A DNA stretch of 64,000 bases from Clostridiales bacterium (GCA_021201475.1 JAJQEV010000010.1:1-64000); one strand, 5' to 3'. Shown: positions 32,927-41,579, counted from the first letter of the stretch. The notes: generated by a model not told the origin, from the sequence alone. Numbers and translations are program-made.

Positions 32927-34006
32927 TCACCTCTCCGTGCAGCTGACGCAGGGGTCAATGGTCAGGATAATCATTGGAATATCCGCCACGTCGCAGCCTT
33001 TCATAATCTCCGTCATGGCGGGAATGTTGGCAAAGGTCGGAGTGCGCACACGGAACCGGTCCAGATAAGGGGTGCCGTTGCCCTTGGTGAAGTAGCAGGC
33101 TTCGCCCCGGGGCTGCTCCATGCGCACCATAAACTCGCCGGTGGGGTTGCCCTTCACCGGGACAATCAGGTCACCCGCGGGAATCTTGTCCACCGCCTGA
33201 CGAATCAGGTCGATGGCGTTGAAAATCTCCTGAATCCGGACCTCTGTACGGGCGTAGCAGTCGCAGCCGTCCGAGGTGGCGATTTTCACATCCAAATCGC
33301 CATAGGCGGCGTAGCCCAGCATCCGCATATCCAGCGCACGGCCGGAGGCCCGGGCCATGGGGCCGCAGGCGCCCAGGCCCCAGGCGGCTTGCTCGGACAG
33401 GTAGCCAACCCCCACCAGACGACTTTTTACCGTATAGTCATTCAGGAAGGTGTCCACCACGTCGTGAAGATCCCGTTCGATTTTGTCAAACTTTTCCACA
33501 AAGCTATGGAGCATGGCGCTGTCCATGTCCTTGATGACGCCGCCCACGTTGTTCACGGAGAACACGCATCGGCCGCCGGTAGACGCCTCCAGCATATCCA
33601 GCACATCCTCCCGAATCCGCCAGCACTCGTTGAACAGGGACTCAAAGCCAAAGCCGTCCGCCAGCAGACCCAGCCACAGCAGATGGGAATGAACGCGGCT
33701 CATCTCCGCCCAGATGGTGCGCAGGTATTTGGCCCGGTTGGGAATCTCAATGCCCATGCCGTACTCAATGGACTCGCAGTAGCCCATGCCGTGCATGAAG
33801 GAGCAAATGCCGCAGATGCGCTCCGCCACATAGACGTAATCCTTAAAATCCCGTTTGTCCACCAAATGCTCCAGCCCTCTGTGGACGAAGCCGATTTCCG
33901 GGATAACGTCCACTACCTTTTCGTCCTCCAGAACCAAATCCAGGTGGATCGGCTCCGGCAGGACAGGATGCTGAGGGCCAAAGGGTACCACACTTTTCTT
34001 ACTCAT
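32927..34006 (-). CDS. echE: Group 4 [NiFe]-hydrogenase large subunit (EchE-like, NuoD family)
   Basis: This is the catalytic subunit that reduces protons or oxidises H2. The [NiFe] ligands are the two CxxC pairs RICGIC (about residue 63) and DPCVSC near the C terminus. These cysteines tell it from true NuoD. At 359 residues it ends in DPCVSCTER, so no C-terminal extension has to be removed by a maturation endopeptidase, and none is encoded nearby. The sequence starts with the NuoD-like FGPQHPVLPEPIHL. It is flanked by the NuoC-like and ferredoxin subunits, in Ech order. Confidence 0.93.
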   Translation of the reverse strand: MSKKSVVPFGPQHPVLPEPIHLDLVLEDEKVVDVIPEIGFVHRGLEHLVDKRDFKDYVYVAERICGICSFMHGMGYCESIEYGMGIEIPNRAKYLRTIWAEMSRVHSHLLWLGLLADGFGFESLFNECWRIREDVLDMLEASTGGRCVFSVNNVGGVIKDMDSAMLHSFVEKFDKIERDLHDVVDTFLNDYTVKSRLVGVGYLSEQAAWGLGACGPMARASGRALDMRMLGYAAYGDLDVKIATSDGCDCYARTEVRIQEIFNAIDLIRQAVDKIPAGDLIVPVKGNPTGEFMVRMEQPRGEACYFTKGNGTPYLDRFRVRTPTFANIPAMTEIMKGCDVADIPMIILTIDPCVSCTER

Positions 34007-34021
34007 CTCAGCGCACCTCGA

Positions 34022-34363
34022 TTACTTAAACGGCGTCTCGACGTTCAGCTTGTACAGCTTCCGGTCATAGTTCAGCCGAATGTTCTCAATATTGACTCCG
34101 AACAGCTCCGCAATTTCGTTTTCGTACATCCACGCGCAGGCATAGATAGGGGTGATGCTGGGGACCTCCTCCGTCTCCTCCACGGTGACGCGGAAGTTGT
34201 GCAGCTCATAATCCTTGGCCAGAGAGTAGGTCAGCTCATAGCCGATTTTCGTGCGAACGCTGTGGATTTGGCACAGCCGCCAACCGTAGCCCTTATAGGC
34301 CGCGCAGCGGGGCATCAGCTCGCCAATGTCAATGTCATCCACCTTGTAAGTCAGTTTTGCCAT
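34022..34363 (-). CDS. echD: EchD-like / NuoC-family subunit
   Basis: This 113-residue soluble subunit of the peripheral arm is related to the 30-kDa (NuoC) subunit of complex I. The recognisable core is VPSITPIYACAWMYENEIAELFGV, the conserved region that contacts the large subunit. Like EchD it is much shorter than NuoC. It lies 2 bp from echC and 15 bp from echE, inside the operon. It has no cofactor; it is a structural piece next to the catalytic subunit. Confidence 0.88.
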   Translation of the reverse strand: MAKLTYKVDDIDIGELMPRCAAYKGYGWRLCQIHSVRTKIGYELTYSLAKDYELHNFRVTVEETEEVPSITPIYACAWMYENEIAELFGVNIENIRLNYDRKLYKLNVETPFK

Positions 34364-34365
34364 GC

Positions 34366-34809
34366 TTAGATGCCCTCCTTTGGATCCTCGGTATAAGACT
34401 CATACTTTTTGTCCAGGATGGCCAGGGCCTGCACCACGCCGTCAATGATGGACTGGGGCCGGGCCGCGCAGCCGGTGACGTACACGTCCACCGGAATCAC
34501 TGTATCGGTGCCGCCCTGGATGTTGTAGCAGCTCTTAAAGATGCCTCCGGTGCAGGCGCAAGTGCCCACCGCCACCACCACCTTGGGATCGGGCATCTGG
34601 TCGTAAATCTGCTTCAGCACCGGGGCGTTCTGAGCGTTGCAGCCTCCGGTGGTCAGCAAAATATCCGCGTGCATGGGGTCGCCGGAGTTGATGATGCCAA
34701 AGCGCTCCAGGTCATAGCGGGGCATGGTAGATGCCAGAACCTCAATATCACAGCCGTTGCAGCTGGAGCAATCGTAGTGAATCAGCCAGGGAGATCTGGA
34801 TAATTTCAT
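34366..34809 (-). CDS. echC: Hydrogenase small subunit (EchC-like, NuoB family)
   Basis: This 147-residue subunit carries the proximal [4Fe-4S] cluster that connects the ferredoxin subunit to the [NiFe] site. The ligands are visible as CSSCNGCD (residues about 14-21), then GTCACTGG near residue 102 and VTGCAARPQ near 131. The length is that of EchC. It is homologous to NuoB of complex I. The gene follows the broken echB by 14 bp. Confidence 0.93.
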   Translation of the reverse strand: MKLSRSPWLIHYDCSSCNGCDIEVLASTMPRYDLERFGIINSGDPMHADILLTTGGCNAQNAPVLKQIYDQMPDPKVVVAVGTCACTGGIFKSCYNIQGGTDTVIPVDVYVTGCAARPQSIIDGVVQALAILDKKYESYTEDPKEGI

Positions 34810-34823
34810 CTTCTACCCCCTCC

Positions 34824-35701
34824 TTAACGAATCATCTGCAAAATCAGCAGATTGGTGCCGGCGGCCACCAGGGTAACGCCCCATGCCACCTGAAACATGA
34901 GCTGCCACTTGACGCGGGCACAGGTGTTGTCAATCAGCACTTCAAAGAAGTAGACCAGGACAATGCAGACCAGCGCCACCACCACGGACCACCACTGGTT
35001 GTTGGCAAAGAAGATGCCGACAAGCCCCATCAGCAAGACCTGTTCATACCAGTCCGCAATGGTGTAGCAGGCCAGTGTCGGGCCGGACAACTCTGTTGTG
35101 GTACCCTTCACCATCTCCTGATGGGCATGGTGAGAGGTGGAGATGTCAAAGGGACTTTTCCGCAGCTTGATGGCCAGAATCACCACCACCCCGATGAAAA
35201 AGCCGGGCAGCATCACAATGGCGGGCAGGCCCTCATGCGTGCCGATGGTGGATACCCGGAAGGTGCCGTCTGCCAGATAGAAACCCACGCCGGTGAGCCG
35301 GTGAGCAGCAGCATCGGCTCATAGGATGCCATCTGAACCAGCTCACGGTTGGCACCCATGGTGGAGAAGGGGGAGCCGGTGCAGCTGGCCGCCACCACCA
35401 GGAACATATCCGCTGTGGTCAGGGAGAAGAAGCACATCATAATGTCATTGCCGCTGAAAAACAGCGTACCGGACAGAATGACAAACAGCGTATAGGAGCC
35501 AATCATAATCAGCTGCATACGGCTGACCGTCATCAGTTCCTTTTTCAGCAGCTTTTGCAGATCCCAGAATGGCTGCAACACGGAGGGGCCTTTCCGCCCC
35601 TGCATACGGGCGGACACCACGCGGCCCATGCCGTCCAGCAATCCTCCCAGCAGTGGGGCAAACAGAAGGTATCCAACTCCAACAATCACACTCAGCATCA
35701 T
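34824..35701 (-). pseudogene. echB: EchB-like membrane subunit (NuoH family), frameshifted by 8-bp duplication
   Basis: This is the membrane anchor that links the soluble arm to the ion-pumping subunit. Starting at ATG 35701 or 35698 the frame encodes the NuoH-like LLDGMGRVVSARMQGRKGP and QPFWDLQKLLKKE, then ASYEPMLLLT. At 35290-35305 the octamer CCGGTGAG occurs twice in tandem. The second copy shifts the frame, giving about 25 aberrant residues and a stop codon. Deleting one copy restores LLLTGVGFYLADG and a full 289-residue protein (FDISTSHHAHQEMVKG and the rest to 34824). As read here the subunit is split. It could be a slippage switch, a real mutation or a sequencing error. Confidence 0.9.
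35290..35305 (-). repeat. 8-bp perfect tandem duplication inside echB
   Basis: CCGGTGAG (35290-35297) is directly repeated at 35298-35305. One copy is the in-frame state; two copies put the gene out of frame by +8. Confidence 0.93.
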
Positions 35702-37626
35702 GCGACCACACCTCCCAACAGCAGAATCATACAAAGCACGATGATAAAGCTGGAGATTGCCAGACTGGGGAACATCAGCTTTTTCTCCCCGAACCAGTCC
35801 TCCATGTACCAGGAAGTGGTCTGAATCTCCTTCTCCTCCCCCATGGAGTCCACAAAGTGCTGGCTGTCTCCGGTATTGATACCAGCCACATAGCTCATCA
35901 CCGGATGGGGGTGGGAACGCCTGGTCACCAGGAACACCATGAGAGGAATCACGAACACACAGAACAGCAACACCACCATAAACAGCAGATTGCCGGTGGT
36001 GATGGTGGGGTCTACCTCACCGTAAAGTTCGGTGACAATGGGCAACACCAGGTTGGTGGACAGCGCAGGGAAGCTGACGCACAGCAGAATCATAACAGCG
36101 GCGTGGGAGAACAGGGAGACGTACTCATTCCTGCCAGTGATGTCCTTCGTTGTGCGGATATGGTCCACCACCAGCAGGCGGCACAGCCACTTCGACCAGT
36201 ACAGGCAGGTGGTGGCGGAGCCAAAGCAGACAAACAGCGGCATAACTGTTCCCAGCAGGCCGCCTGCATCCACGAAGGCTTTCAGCGCAGCCCACTTGGA
36301 GACCAACATACCGAAGGGAGCCAGGAACATACCGCAGATGCCAATGACCATAACGACAGCCAGCTTTGGCATCCGCAGCATCAGGCCATGCATGGTCTCC
36401 ACGTCACGGCTGCCGGTGGAAATCTCCACCGCGCCAACAGACTGGAACAGCATGGACTTGGACACCGCATGGAACATAATCAGGAATACCGCCGCCCAGT
36501 AGGTCTCCGACGCGCCGATACCGGCGCAGGCGGTGATCAGGCCCAGGTTGGAGATGGTGGAATAGGCCAGAATCTTCTTGGCGTCCGTCTGGGAGATGGC
36601 CAACAGCGAGGCCACAAAGAAGGTGAAGCCGCCAATAAAGGCCACCATGTACCCGGCCCAGTTGTTTTGCAGGGCAGGGGCCAGCCGTAGCAACAGATAC
36701 ACGCCTGCCTTGACCATGGTGGCCGAGTGCAGCAGAGCGGAGGTGGGGGTGGGCGCCACCATAGCGCCCAGCAGCCACTGGCTGAAAGGCATTTGGGCGG
36801 ACTTCGTCAGCGCCGCAAAGCTCAGAAGCGCCACACAGGCAACGGCCACCATATCCCCGCCCTTCCCGACGGATACCATTGCCGACAGGCTGAAGGAGTG
36901 ATGGGTCACGGCAAACCAGATGATGCCCATCGCATAGCCCAGGCCGCCCAGCAGGTTCATCCACAGGGCGCGGAAGCTGTTATGTACCGCTTCATCCGTT
37001 CTGGTGTAGCCAATCAGGAGGAAGGAGCAGACGGAGGTGATCTCCCAGAAGAAATACATCCAGGTCATGCTCTCCGACAGTACCAGGCCGAACATGGCCC
37101 CCAGAAAGACAAACAGCATGGGGAAGAAAAAGCCTCTCCGGTCTGCAAACTCTGTGTGGTGATGCACATAGCCCCGCATATAGCCCACGGCATAGATGAC
37201 AATCAGGCCGCCGATGATGGCAACGATCAGCATCAGGATGACGCTGAGCCGATCCACCAGGATATGGGGCGTCTCCTCCACAGAGCCGCCGAACAGCTCC
37301 ACCCACAGCACGCCAAGGGTCTGGACGACGCTGAGCAGTACGATGGGATACTTCTTGTACTTGACGCTCAGATAGACCACCAGGCACATCAGGAACAGGT
37401 CGCCGACGATCATCAGGTGATCCACCAGCGAGGTCTCCTGAAACAGCAGCAGGTCTTCCTGCCCATTGGAAAGCCACCAGATGCTGACAGAGACAGCCAG
37501 CACCATCGTGACGCCGGAACCGATGTAAACGCAGAGGCCCCGCGCTTTGTCATCCTTCACCAGCGCCAGGACTGCGGCCATCAGAAACGGAAACAGAATC
37601 AGGACGGGTATCAAATTCACAATCAC
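35698..37626 (-). CDS. echA: Ion-translocating subunit (EchA-like, NuoL/MrpA family)
   Basis: This is the large membrane subunit of the Ech-type complex, homologous to the NuoL/NuoM antiporter-like subunits and expected to pump H+ or Na+. The core family block is visible: MTWMYFFWEITSVCSFLLIG with the essential Glu, followed by KSAQMPFSQWLLGAM and PTPTSALLHSATMVKAGVYL. The GTG start at 37626, with AGAGAAGG before it, gives 642 residues, the usual EchA size; the open frame upstream to 37830 lies in the leader and past the -10 element. Its stop codon overlaps the echB start (ATGATG). It is first in the operon. Confidence 0.92.
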   Translation of the reverse strand: MIVNLIPVLILFPFLMAAVLALVKDDKARGLCVYIGSGVTMVLAVSVSIWWLSNGQEDLLLFQETSLVDHLMIVGDLFLMCLVVYLSVKYKKYPIVLLSVVQTLGVLWVELFGGSVEETPHILVDRLSVILMLIVAIIGGLIVIYAVGYMRGYVHHHTEFADRRGFFFPMLFVFLGAMFGLVLSESMTWMYFFWEITSVCSFLLIGYTRTDEAVHNSFRALWMNLLGGLGYAMGIIWFAVTHHSFSLSAMVSVGKGGDMVAVACVALLSFAALTKSAQMPFSQWLLGAMVAPTPTSALLHSATMVKAGVYLLLRLAPALQNNWAGYMVAFIGGFTFFVASLLAISQTDAKKILAYSTISNLGLITACAGIGASETYWAAVFLIMFHAVSKSMLFQSVGAVEISTGSRDVETMHGLMLRMPKLAVVMVIGICGMFLAPFGMLVSKWAALKAFVDAGGLLGTVMPLFVCFGSATTCLYWSKWLCRLLVVDHIRTTKDITGRNEYVSLFSHAAVMILLCVSFPALSTNLVLPIVTELYGEVDPTITTGNLLFMVVLLFCVFVIPLMVFLVTRRSHPHPVMSYVAGINTGDSQHFVDSMGEEKEIQTTSWYMEDWFGEKKLMFPSLAISSFIIVLCMILLLGGVVA

Positions 37627-37701
37627 AGCCTTCTCTCTTTCAGCGTGTAACAAGAGGATGCAGACATACCCTTCGTGTGGCAGTTCATCCGATTTGCTGT
37701 G

Positions 37702-37750
37702 CCAGTTGGCACGGATTCCTGCTCCCTTTTCAGAAATCCATGCCAACTGG
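37702..37750 (-). promoter_or_regulatory. Long leader hairpin of the ech operon
   Basis: Between start site and echA, CCAGTTGGCA (37702-37711) and TGCCAACTGG (37741-37750) are a perfect 10-bp inverted repeat. Inside, GGATT and AATCC add a further five pairs after a single mismatch. The loop contains AAAAGGGAGCAGG. No U-run follows, so it is not a simple terminator; a protein- or metabolite-controlled RNA element, or mRNA stabilisation, is possible. Confidence 0.6.
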
Positions 37751-37818
37751 TCAGCCCAAAATGGACGCCCAAAGAGCCGCGCATTACCCTCACGCACACC
37801 GCTCCATAATACTGCACT

Positions 37819-37858
37819 ATTATAGCGCAATTTTCTGGTTTTGTGAACAGTTTAACAA
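37819..37858 (-). promoter_or_regulatory. ech promoter overlapped by a Rex operator
   Basis: On the minus strand the -35 is TTCACA (37847-37842), the spacer is 17 bp and the -10 is TATAAT (37824-37819). The 18-bp sequence 37841-37858 reads TTGTGAACAGTTTAACAA on the plus strand. It matches the Rex consensus TTGTTAA-N4-TTAACAA at 13 of 14 half-site bases, and it covers the whole -35 element. Rex is the NADH/NAD+-sensing repressor of fermentative and hydrogenase genes in Firmicutes, so high NADH should relieve repression. A weaker half-site (TTGTGAA) follows at 37867. Confidence 0.75.
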
Positions 37859-37936
37859 TCATTTTTTTGTGAATTTGGACAATTTTTTTTGCCTTTTCGG
37901 CCTATCATTCCGCAAATTTGTTTCCCGGAACTGCTT

Positions 37937-38791
37937 TTATTCCGCTTCCGTCTCCGTTTCCGCCGGGAGGAACCAGATGTCCAAATCCACGTCCCCCTCG
38001 ATTCCGCCGACTGTGCCGGAGCTGGAATACTGCCACATGGAGATGGCATAGGCGAAGCCGGGAGAATCGGCGTATTGGGCGTACCACAACTCGTAGTCCC
38101 ACAACTGACTGAGGTCATAGTTCAGATAGCCCAGCTCACCATTGCAGTACACCATGGCGTCATACCCGGCCGCTTCTATGGCGGCACAGAAGACCGCCGC
38201 GCAGGCTGTCACCGTGTCAGCATCCAGGCCGTCGGTGCGGGCATCGTCATAGGTGATGTATTCCCAGTCATAGGCGATGGGAAACTCCAGCGCCTGCCCG
38301 TCCAGCAGGGCCAGCACGAAGGCGGCCTCCTCCTCTGCTTCCTCCTCTGAGACAGCCTGAGAGAAGAAGTACACCCCCACCTGAAGCCCGGCCTCCTGCG
38401 CACCGGCGAGGTTCTCCGCAAACCGGCCGTCCTCCGTCAGCGCGCCGGTGCCGTATCCCCGGTAGCCCACCCGGAGCATGGCAAAGTCCACCCCGGACGC
38501 CGCCACCGCAGCCCAGTCCACCTCTCCCTGATGGGCGGACAGATCGACGCCGTACAGGGCTTCCCCGCTGTAGGACAGCGTCCCATCCTCGTCCCAGGAG
38601 AAGCTGCCCTCCTCCAGCTCGCTGCGCTCCAGGGTGCTGTCCACCTCAATATCCTGCCCGTTGAACTCCACCGTCTCCGGCAGATAATAGACCCACCGCC
38701 CCAGGTTGGAATCGGACGAGCAGACCAGCAGCCCCGCCAGGCAAAGCAGCAGGCAAAGGGCGGTCAGGCCCCGCCGTATCCATTGCTTCAT
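37937..38791 (-). CDS. Membrane-anchored GH25 lysozyme-like muramidase
   Basis: This 284-residue protein has an N-terminal hydrophobic segment after a basic start (KQWIRRGLTALCLLLCLAGL, residues 2-21), a signal or anchor with a cysteine near its end. A 60-residue linker precedes the glycosyl hydrolase 25 domain: GVDLSAHQGEVDW (about residue 80), YDWEY with the catalytic acidic pair, and the closing WQYSSSGTV..DLDIWF. GH25 enzymes cut the beta-1,4 MurNAc-GlcNAc bond of peptidoglycan. The ATG at 38791 is chosen because GGAGGG lies eight bases upstream. The gene is probably monocistronic and involved in wall turnover. Confidence 0.88.
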   Translation of the reverse strand: MKQWIRRGLTALCLLLCLAGLLVCSSDSNLGRWVYYLPETVEFNGQDIEVDSTLERSELEEGSFSWDEDGTLSYSGEALYGVDLSAHQGEVDWAAVAASGVDFAMLRVGYRGYGTGALTEDGRFAENLAGAQEAGLQVGVYFFSQAVSEEEAEEEAAFVLALLDGQALEFPIAYDWEYITYDDARTDGLDADTVTACAAVFCAAIEAAGYDAMVYCNGELGYLNYDLSQLWDYELWYAQYADSPGFAYAISMWQYSSSGTVGGIEGDVDLDIWFLPAETETEAE

Positions 38792-38857
38792 TTGCGTATC
38801 CCTCCGCGCCAAACGCCGTAATACCGTCATTCTACCACAGTTCGACAGAAAACGGTG

Positions 38858-38897
38858 AAAAAGGTGTGAAGAAATTCAAATTTCCTCACACCTTTTT
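38858..38897. terminator. Terminator after the second MATE gene
   Basis: AAAAAGGTGTGA (38858-38869) and TCACACCTTTTT (38886-38897) form a 12-bp stem with A- and T-runs on both sides. It ends leftward transcription of the MATE gene 27 bp after its stop codon. Confidence 0.85.
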
Positions 38898-38923
38898 CTG
38901 GTAAAACTGGTTTAGGGCCGTTT

Positions 38924-40306
38924 TTACGCCACATCGGGGACGTTGCGAATCACCTTCCGGTAGATACGCAGGAAGAAGTAAAGGGACAGCCCCATGCTCA
39001 CCAGCTCCGCGATGGGGAAGGCCCACCAGATGGTGGACAGGCCACCCACCTTGGACAGAAAATAGGCCACCGGCAGCAGCACCACGATTTGGCGTCCAAA
39101 GGACACCAGCATGGAGTATACGCCGTTCCCCAACGCCTGGAACGTAGTGCCCAGTACAATGCAGACACCGGCAAAGATATAGCTCAGAGAAAGGGTTCGC
39201 AGCGCAGGCACGCCAATTTCCAGCATACTCTCCGATGCGCTGAAAATGCTCAACAACTGCGCCGGGAATGCCTGGAACAGCACAATGCCCAAGGCCATGA
39301 AGCCCAATGCATAACAGACACCCAGCCTAATGGTCTGCACCAAACGGCTGCGCTTTTGCGCGCCGTAGTTGAAGGCGATGATAGGCACCATGGCGCTGGT
39401 CAGGCCAAACACCGGCATGAAGAAGATGGATTGCAGCTTGTAATAGACGCCGTAGACCGTGGTGGCGGTAGTGGTGAAGGAGACCAAAATCAGGTTCATG
39501 CCGTAGGTCGTCACCGAGCCGATGGACTGCATGATGATGGTAGGCACACCTACCACATAAATCCGCTTGATGATGTCCAGCTTAGGCTGGAAAACCTTGC
39601 GGAGGGACAGGCTGATTTCCGTATTATACCTGATGTTCATATAGAAGGCAATGCAGGCCGCTATATGCTGACCGATTACCGTAGCGATAGCCGCACCGGC
39701 CACACCCATCTCCGGGAAAATACCCACACCGAAAATCAGCAGCGGGTCCAGAATGATATTGATGATAGCGCCGGTGGATTGGCTGATCATGGTCTGGACG
39801 GTGTGACCGGTGGACTGGAGCAGCCGCTCCAGCATATTCTGCATAAACAGGCCAAAGCTGAAGCAGCAGCAGATGGTCATGTACTGAATGCCGCCGATGG
39901 CAATCTCGCTGTCCGCGCTGACCTGACTGTGATAGAACGGCCCGCTGACAAACGCACCCACCAGCACAAAGACCAGGAAGGAGCAGAACGCCAGAAAGAT
40001 ACCGTGATTCGCCATCTGGGTAGCCTCACCATGCTTCTTCTCCCCCAGCGCCTTGGACAGGATGGAGTTGACACCGACACCGGTACCGTTGGCCACGGCA
40101 ATCATCACCGTTTGAATCGGGAAGGCCAGGGAAACCGCCGTCAGGGCGTCCTCGCTGACCATGGAGACGAACACGCTGTCCACAATATTATAAGCCGCCT
40201 GCACCAGCATGGAGATAATCAGCGGCAAAGCCATGCTGAGCAGCAGCTGGTTGACGGGCAAGACGCCCATTTTATTATCTTGTACGGGTACGTTTTTCTC
40301 ATTCAT
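38924..40306 (-). CDS. MATE family exporter (second copy)
   Basis: This 460-residue MATE transporter has the usual two six-helix lobes. Family markers are LLLSMALPLIISMLVQAAYN near the N terminus, ANGTGVGVNSILSKALG near residue 75, DPLLIFGVGIFPEMGVAGAA near residue 190 and AFNYGAQKRSR in lobe two. It is only moderately similar to the exporter at 533-1864, so the two likely differ in substrate. It starts at ATG 40306 with AGGAGGAA upstream, from a promoter at 40369-40398, and is monocistronic. The substrate is unknown. Confidence 0.93.
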   Translation of the reverse strand: MNEKNVPVQDNKMGVLPVNQLLLSMALPLIISMLVQAAYNIVDSVFVSMVSEDALTAVSLAFPIQTVMIAVANGTGVGVNSILSKALGEKKHGEATQMANHGIFLAFCSFLVFVLVGAFVSGPFYHSQVSADSEIAIGGIQYMTICCCFSFGLFMQNMLERLLQSTGHTVQTMISQSTGAIINIILDPLLIFGVGIFPEMGVAGAAIATVIGQHIAACIAFYMNIRYNTEISLSLRKVFQPKLDIIKRIYVVGVPTIIMQSIGSVTTYGMNLILVSFTTTATTVYGVYYKLQSIFFMPVFGLTSAMVPIIAFNYGAQKRSRLVQTIRLGVCYALGFMALGIVLFQAFPAQLLSIFSASESMLEIGVPALRTLSLSYIFAGVCIVLGTTFQALGNGVYSMLVSFGRQIVVLLPVAYFLSKVGGLSTIWWAFPIAELVSMGLSLYFFLRIYRKVIRNVPDVA

Positions 40307-40368
40307 ATAGAAAGGTTCCTCCTTTTCTTCTCATGCTTTACACACGGCGTCAGTTGACTGTTTTCATT

Positions 40369-40398
40369 ATTATACATGAATCACTTGTTTCTTTGCAA
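40369..40398 (-). promoter_or_regulatory. Promoter of the second MATE gene
   Basis: Minus strand: TTGCAA (40398-40393), an 18-bp spacer and TATAAT (40374-40369), about 60 bp before the start codon. Confidence 0.7.
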
Positions 40399-40482
40399 GA
40401 TAGCAGCCTTATTTTCGGCATATTTCTGAAAATTATCTGCTTATAGTCGTGCTTTCTGACAATTTCGTCAAAGCCGGGCGAT

Positions 40483-40920
40483 TCATCCATTCCGTTCCAA
40501 CAGCTGCCGCAGCGCAGCGCGGAAGGCTTCCGTTTGCGACGGCTTCCGCCTGGGCGGCCCTTTCAGCCGCCCGCCGCCCCGGCGCACCTTGCCGCCGAGA
40601 TAGCGGGTGTAGAGCAGGCCGTCAATATTCTCCTCCGTATAGCGCTTGCCGTCCTGGTTCAGCACCGCTGCCTGCCGGCTCAGGCACATGGCCGCCAGGC
40701 CGTAATCCTGGGTCACCACCACATCCCCCGGCTCCACCCGGTTCACCAGGGCGAAGTCGGCGCTGTCCGCCCCTTTGGGCACCACGACGGTCTCCGCGCC
40801 CTCCCGCTGTAGCTCATGGGCTGTATCGCAGAAAATGAGGCATGGCACACCGTACCGACGGCACAGCGCCAGCGCATCGTTCACCACCGGGCAGCCGTCG
40901 CCGTCAATCAACACCCGCAT
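40483..40920 (-). CDS. YaiI/YqxD (UPF0178, DUF188) family protein
   Basis: This 145-residue protein of the PIN-like UPF0178 family has the conserved start VLIDGDGCPV (acidic metal-binding residues), the middle DFALVNRVEPGDVVVTQDYGLA and the basic C-terminal tail GGRLKGPPRRKPS. The fold suggests a nuclease, but no activity is known to me. Its start overlaps the phosphatase stop codon by 13 bp, so it is the distal gene of the der-plsY-gpsA-gph-yaiI run. Confidence 0.9.
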   Translation of the reverse strand: MRVLIDGDGCPVVNDALALCRRYGVPCLIFCDTAHELQREGAETVVVPKGADSADFALVNRVEPGDVVVTQDYGLAAMCLSRQAAVLNQDGKRYTEENIDGLLYTRYLGGKVRRGGGRLKGPPRRKPSQTEAFRAALRQLLERNG

Positions 40921-41579
40921 GACCCCTCCTTTTCCTTCAGGAAGGCCAGCACCTCTTGGGGGTTATCCACCAGAGCCGTCGCACCGGCCGCTATGAGTAC
41001 ATCTCTATCCCGGAAGCCCCAGGTCACAGACAGGCAAGGTAACCCGGCGTTTCGGGCCGTAGCGAGGTCCACCTCGCTGTCCCCCACATAGAGGGCGGAG
41101 GCGGGGTCTGCCCCCAGCGCCCGCAGCGCCTCCAGCACCGTGTCCGGTGCGGGCTTCCGGCGGATGCCCGCCCGCTCCCCGATGGCAACGGCAATCCTGT
41201 CCCCAAAGCAGGCACGGCACAGGTTCTTCACCGGTCCGTCCGGTTTGTTGGAAACGACGCCCAGGCGGTACCCCCGCTCCGTCAGCGCATCCAGCAGCGG
41301 CAACACGCCTTCGTAGGGGGCTGTTTTCACCCGGTCGTAGGCACAGTAGTAGCGTTGCAACAGGTCGAGGGCCTCCTCATACCGGGGATTGGCCGTCCCT
41401 CCGGGAATCGCCCGCTCCAGCAGCATTCCAATGCCGTTGCCCACAAAACGGCGCACCTCTTCCCTGCTGCGGAGCGGCTCCCCTACCGCAGCCAGCGCAT
41501 AATTGCAGGCAGCGTGCAGGTCGTCCAAAGTGTTCAAAAGGGTGCCGTCCAGGTCAAATAAAATCGTCCGGTACTTCAT
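40908..41579 (-). CDS. gph: HAD-family phosphatase, phosphoglycolate phosphatase type
   Basis: This 223-residue HAD hydrolase has all four motifs: I FDLDGTLLNT (residues 8-17, nucleophile Asp), II VVSNKP (Ser/Thr position), III Lys in RRKPAP, and IV VGDSEVD. The cap is helical (subfamily IA). The best match by pattern is phosphoglycolate phosphatase, but pyrophosphatase PpaX-like or other small-phosphate substrates are possible. It is encoded 25 bp after gpsA, in the same direction. Confidence 0.85.
   Translation of the reverse strand: MKYRTILFDLDGTLLNTLDDLHAACNYALAAVGEPLRSREEVRRFVGNGIGMLLERAIPGGTANPRYEEALDLLQRYYCAYDRVKTAPYEGVLPLLDALTERGYRLGVVSNKPDGPVKNLCRACFGDRIAVAIGERAGIRRKPAPDTVLEALRALGADPASALYVGDSEVDLATARNAGLPCLSVTWGFRDRDVLIAAGATALVDNPQEVLAFLKEKEGSCGC

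Noticed and set aside
37627..37830. In-frame upstream extension of echA
   Set aside because: The extension would start past the -10 element and includes the leader hairpin. The GTG at 37626 has a ribosome site and gives the usual EchA length.
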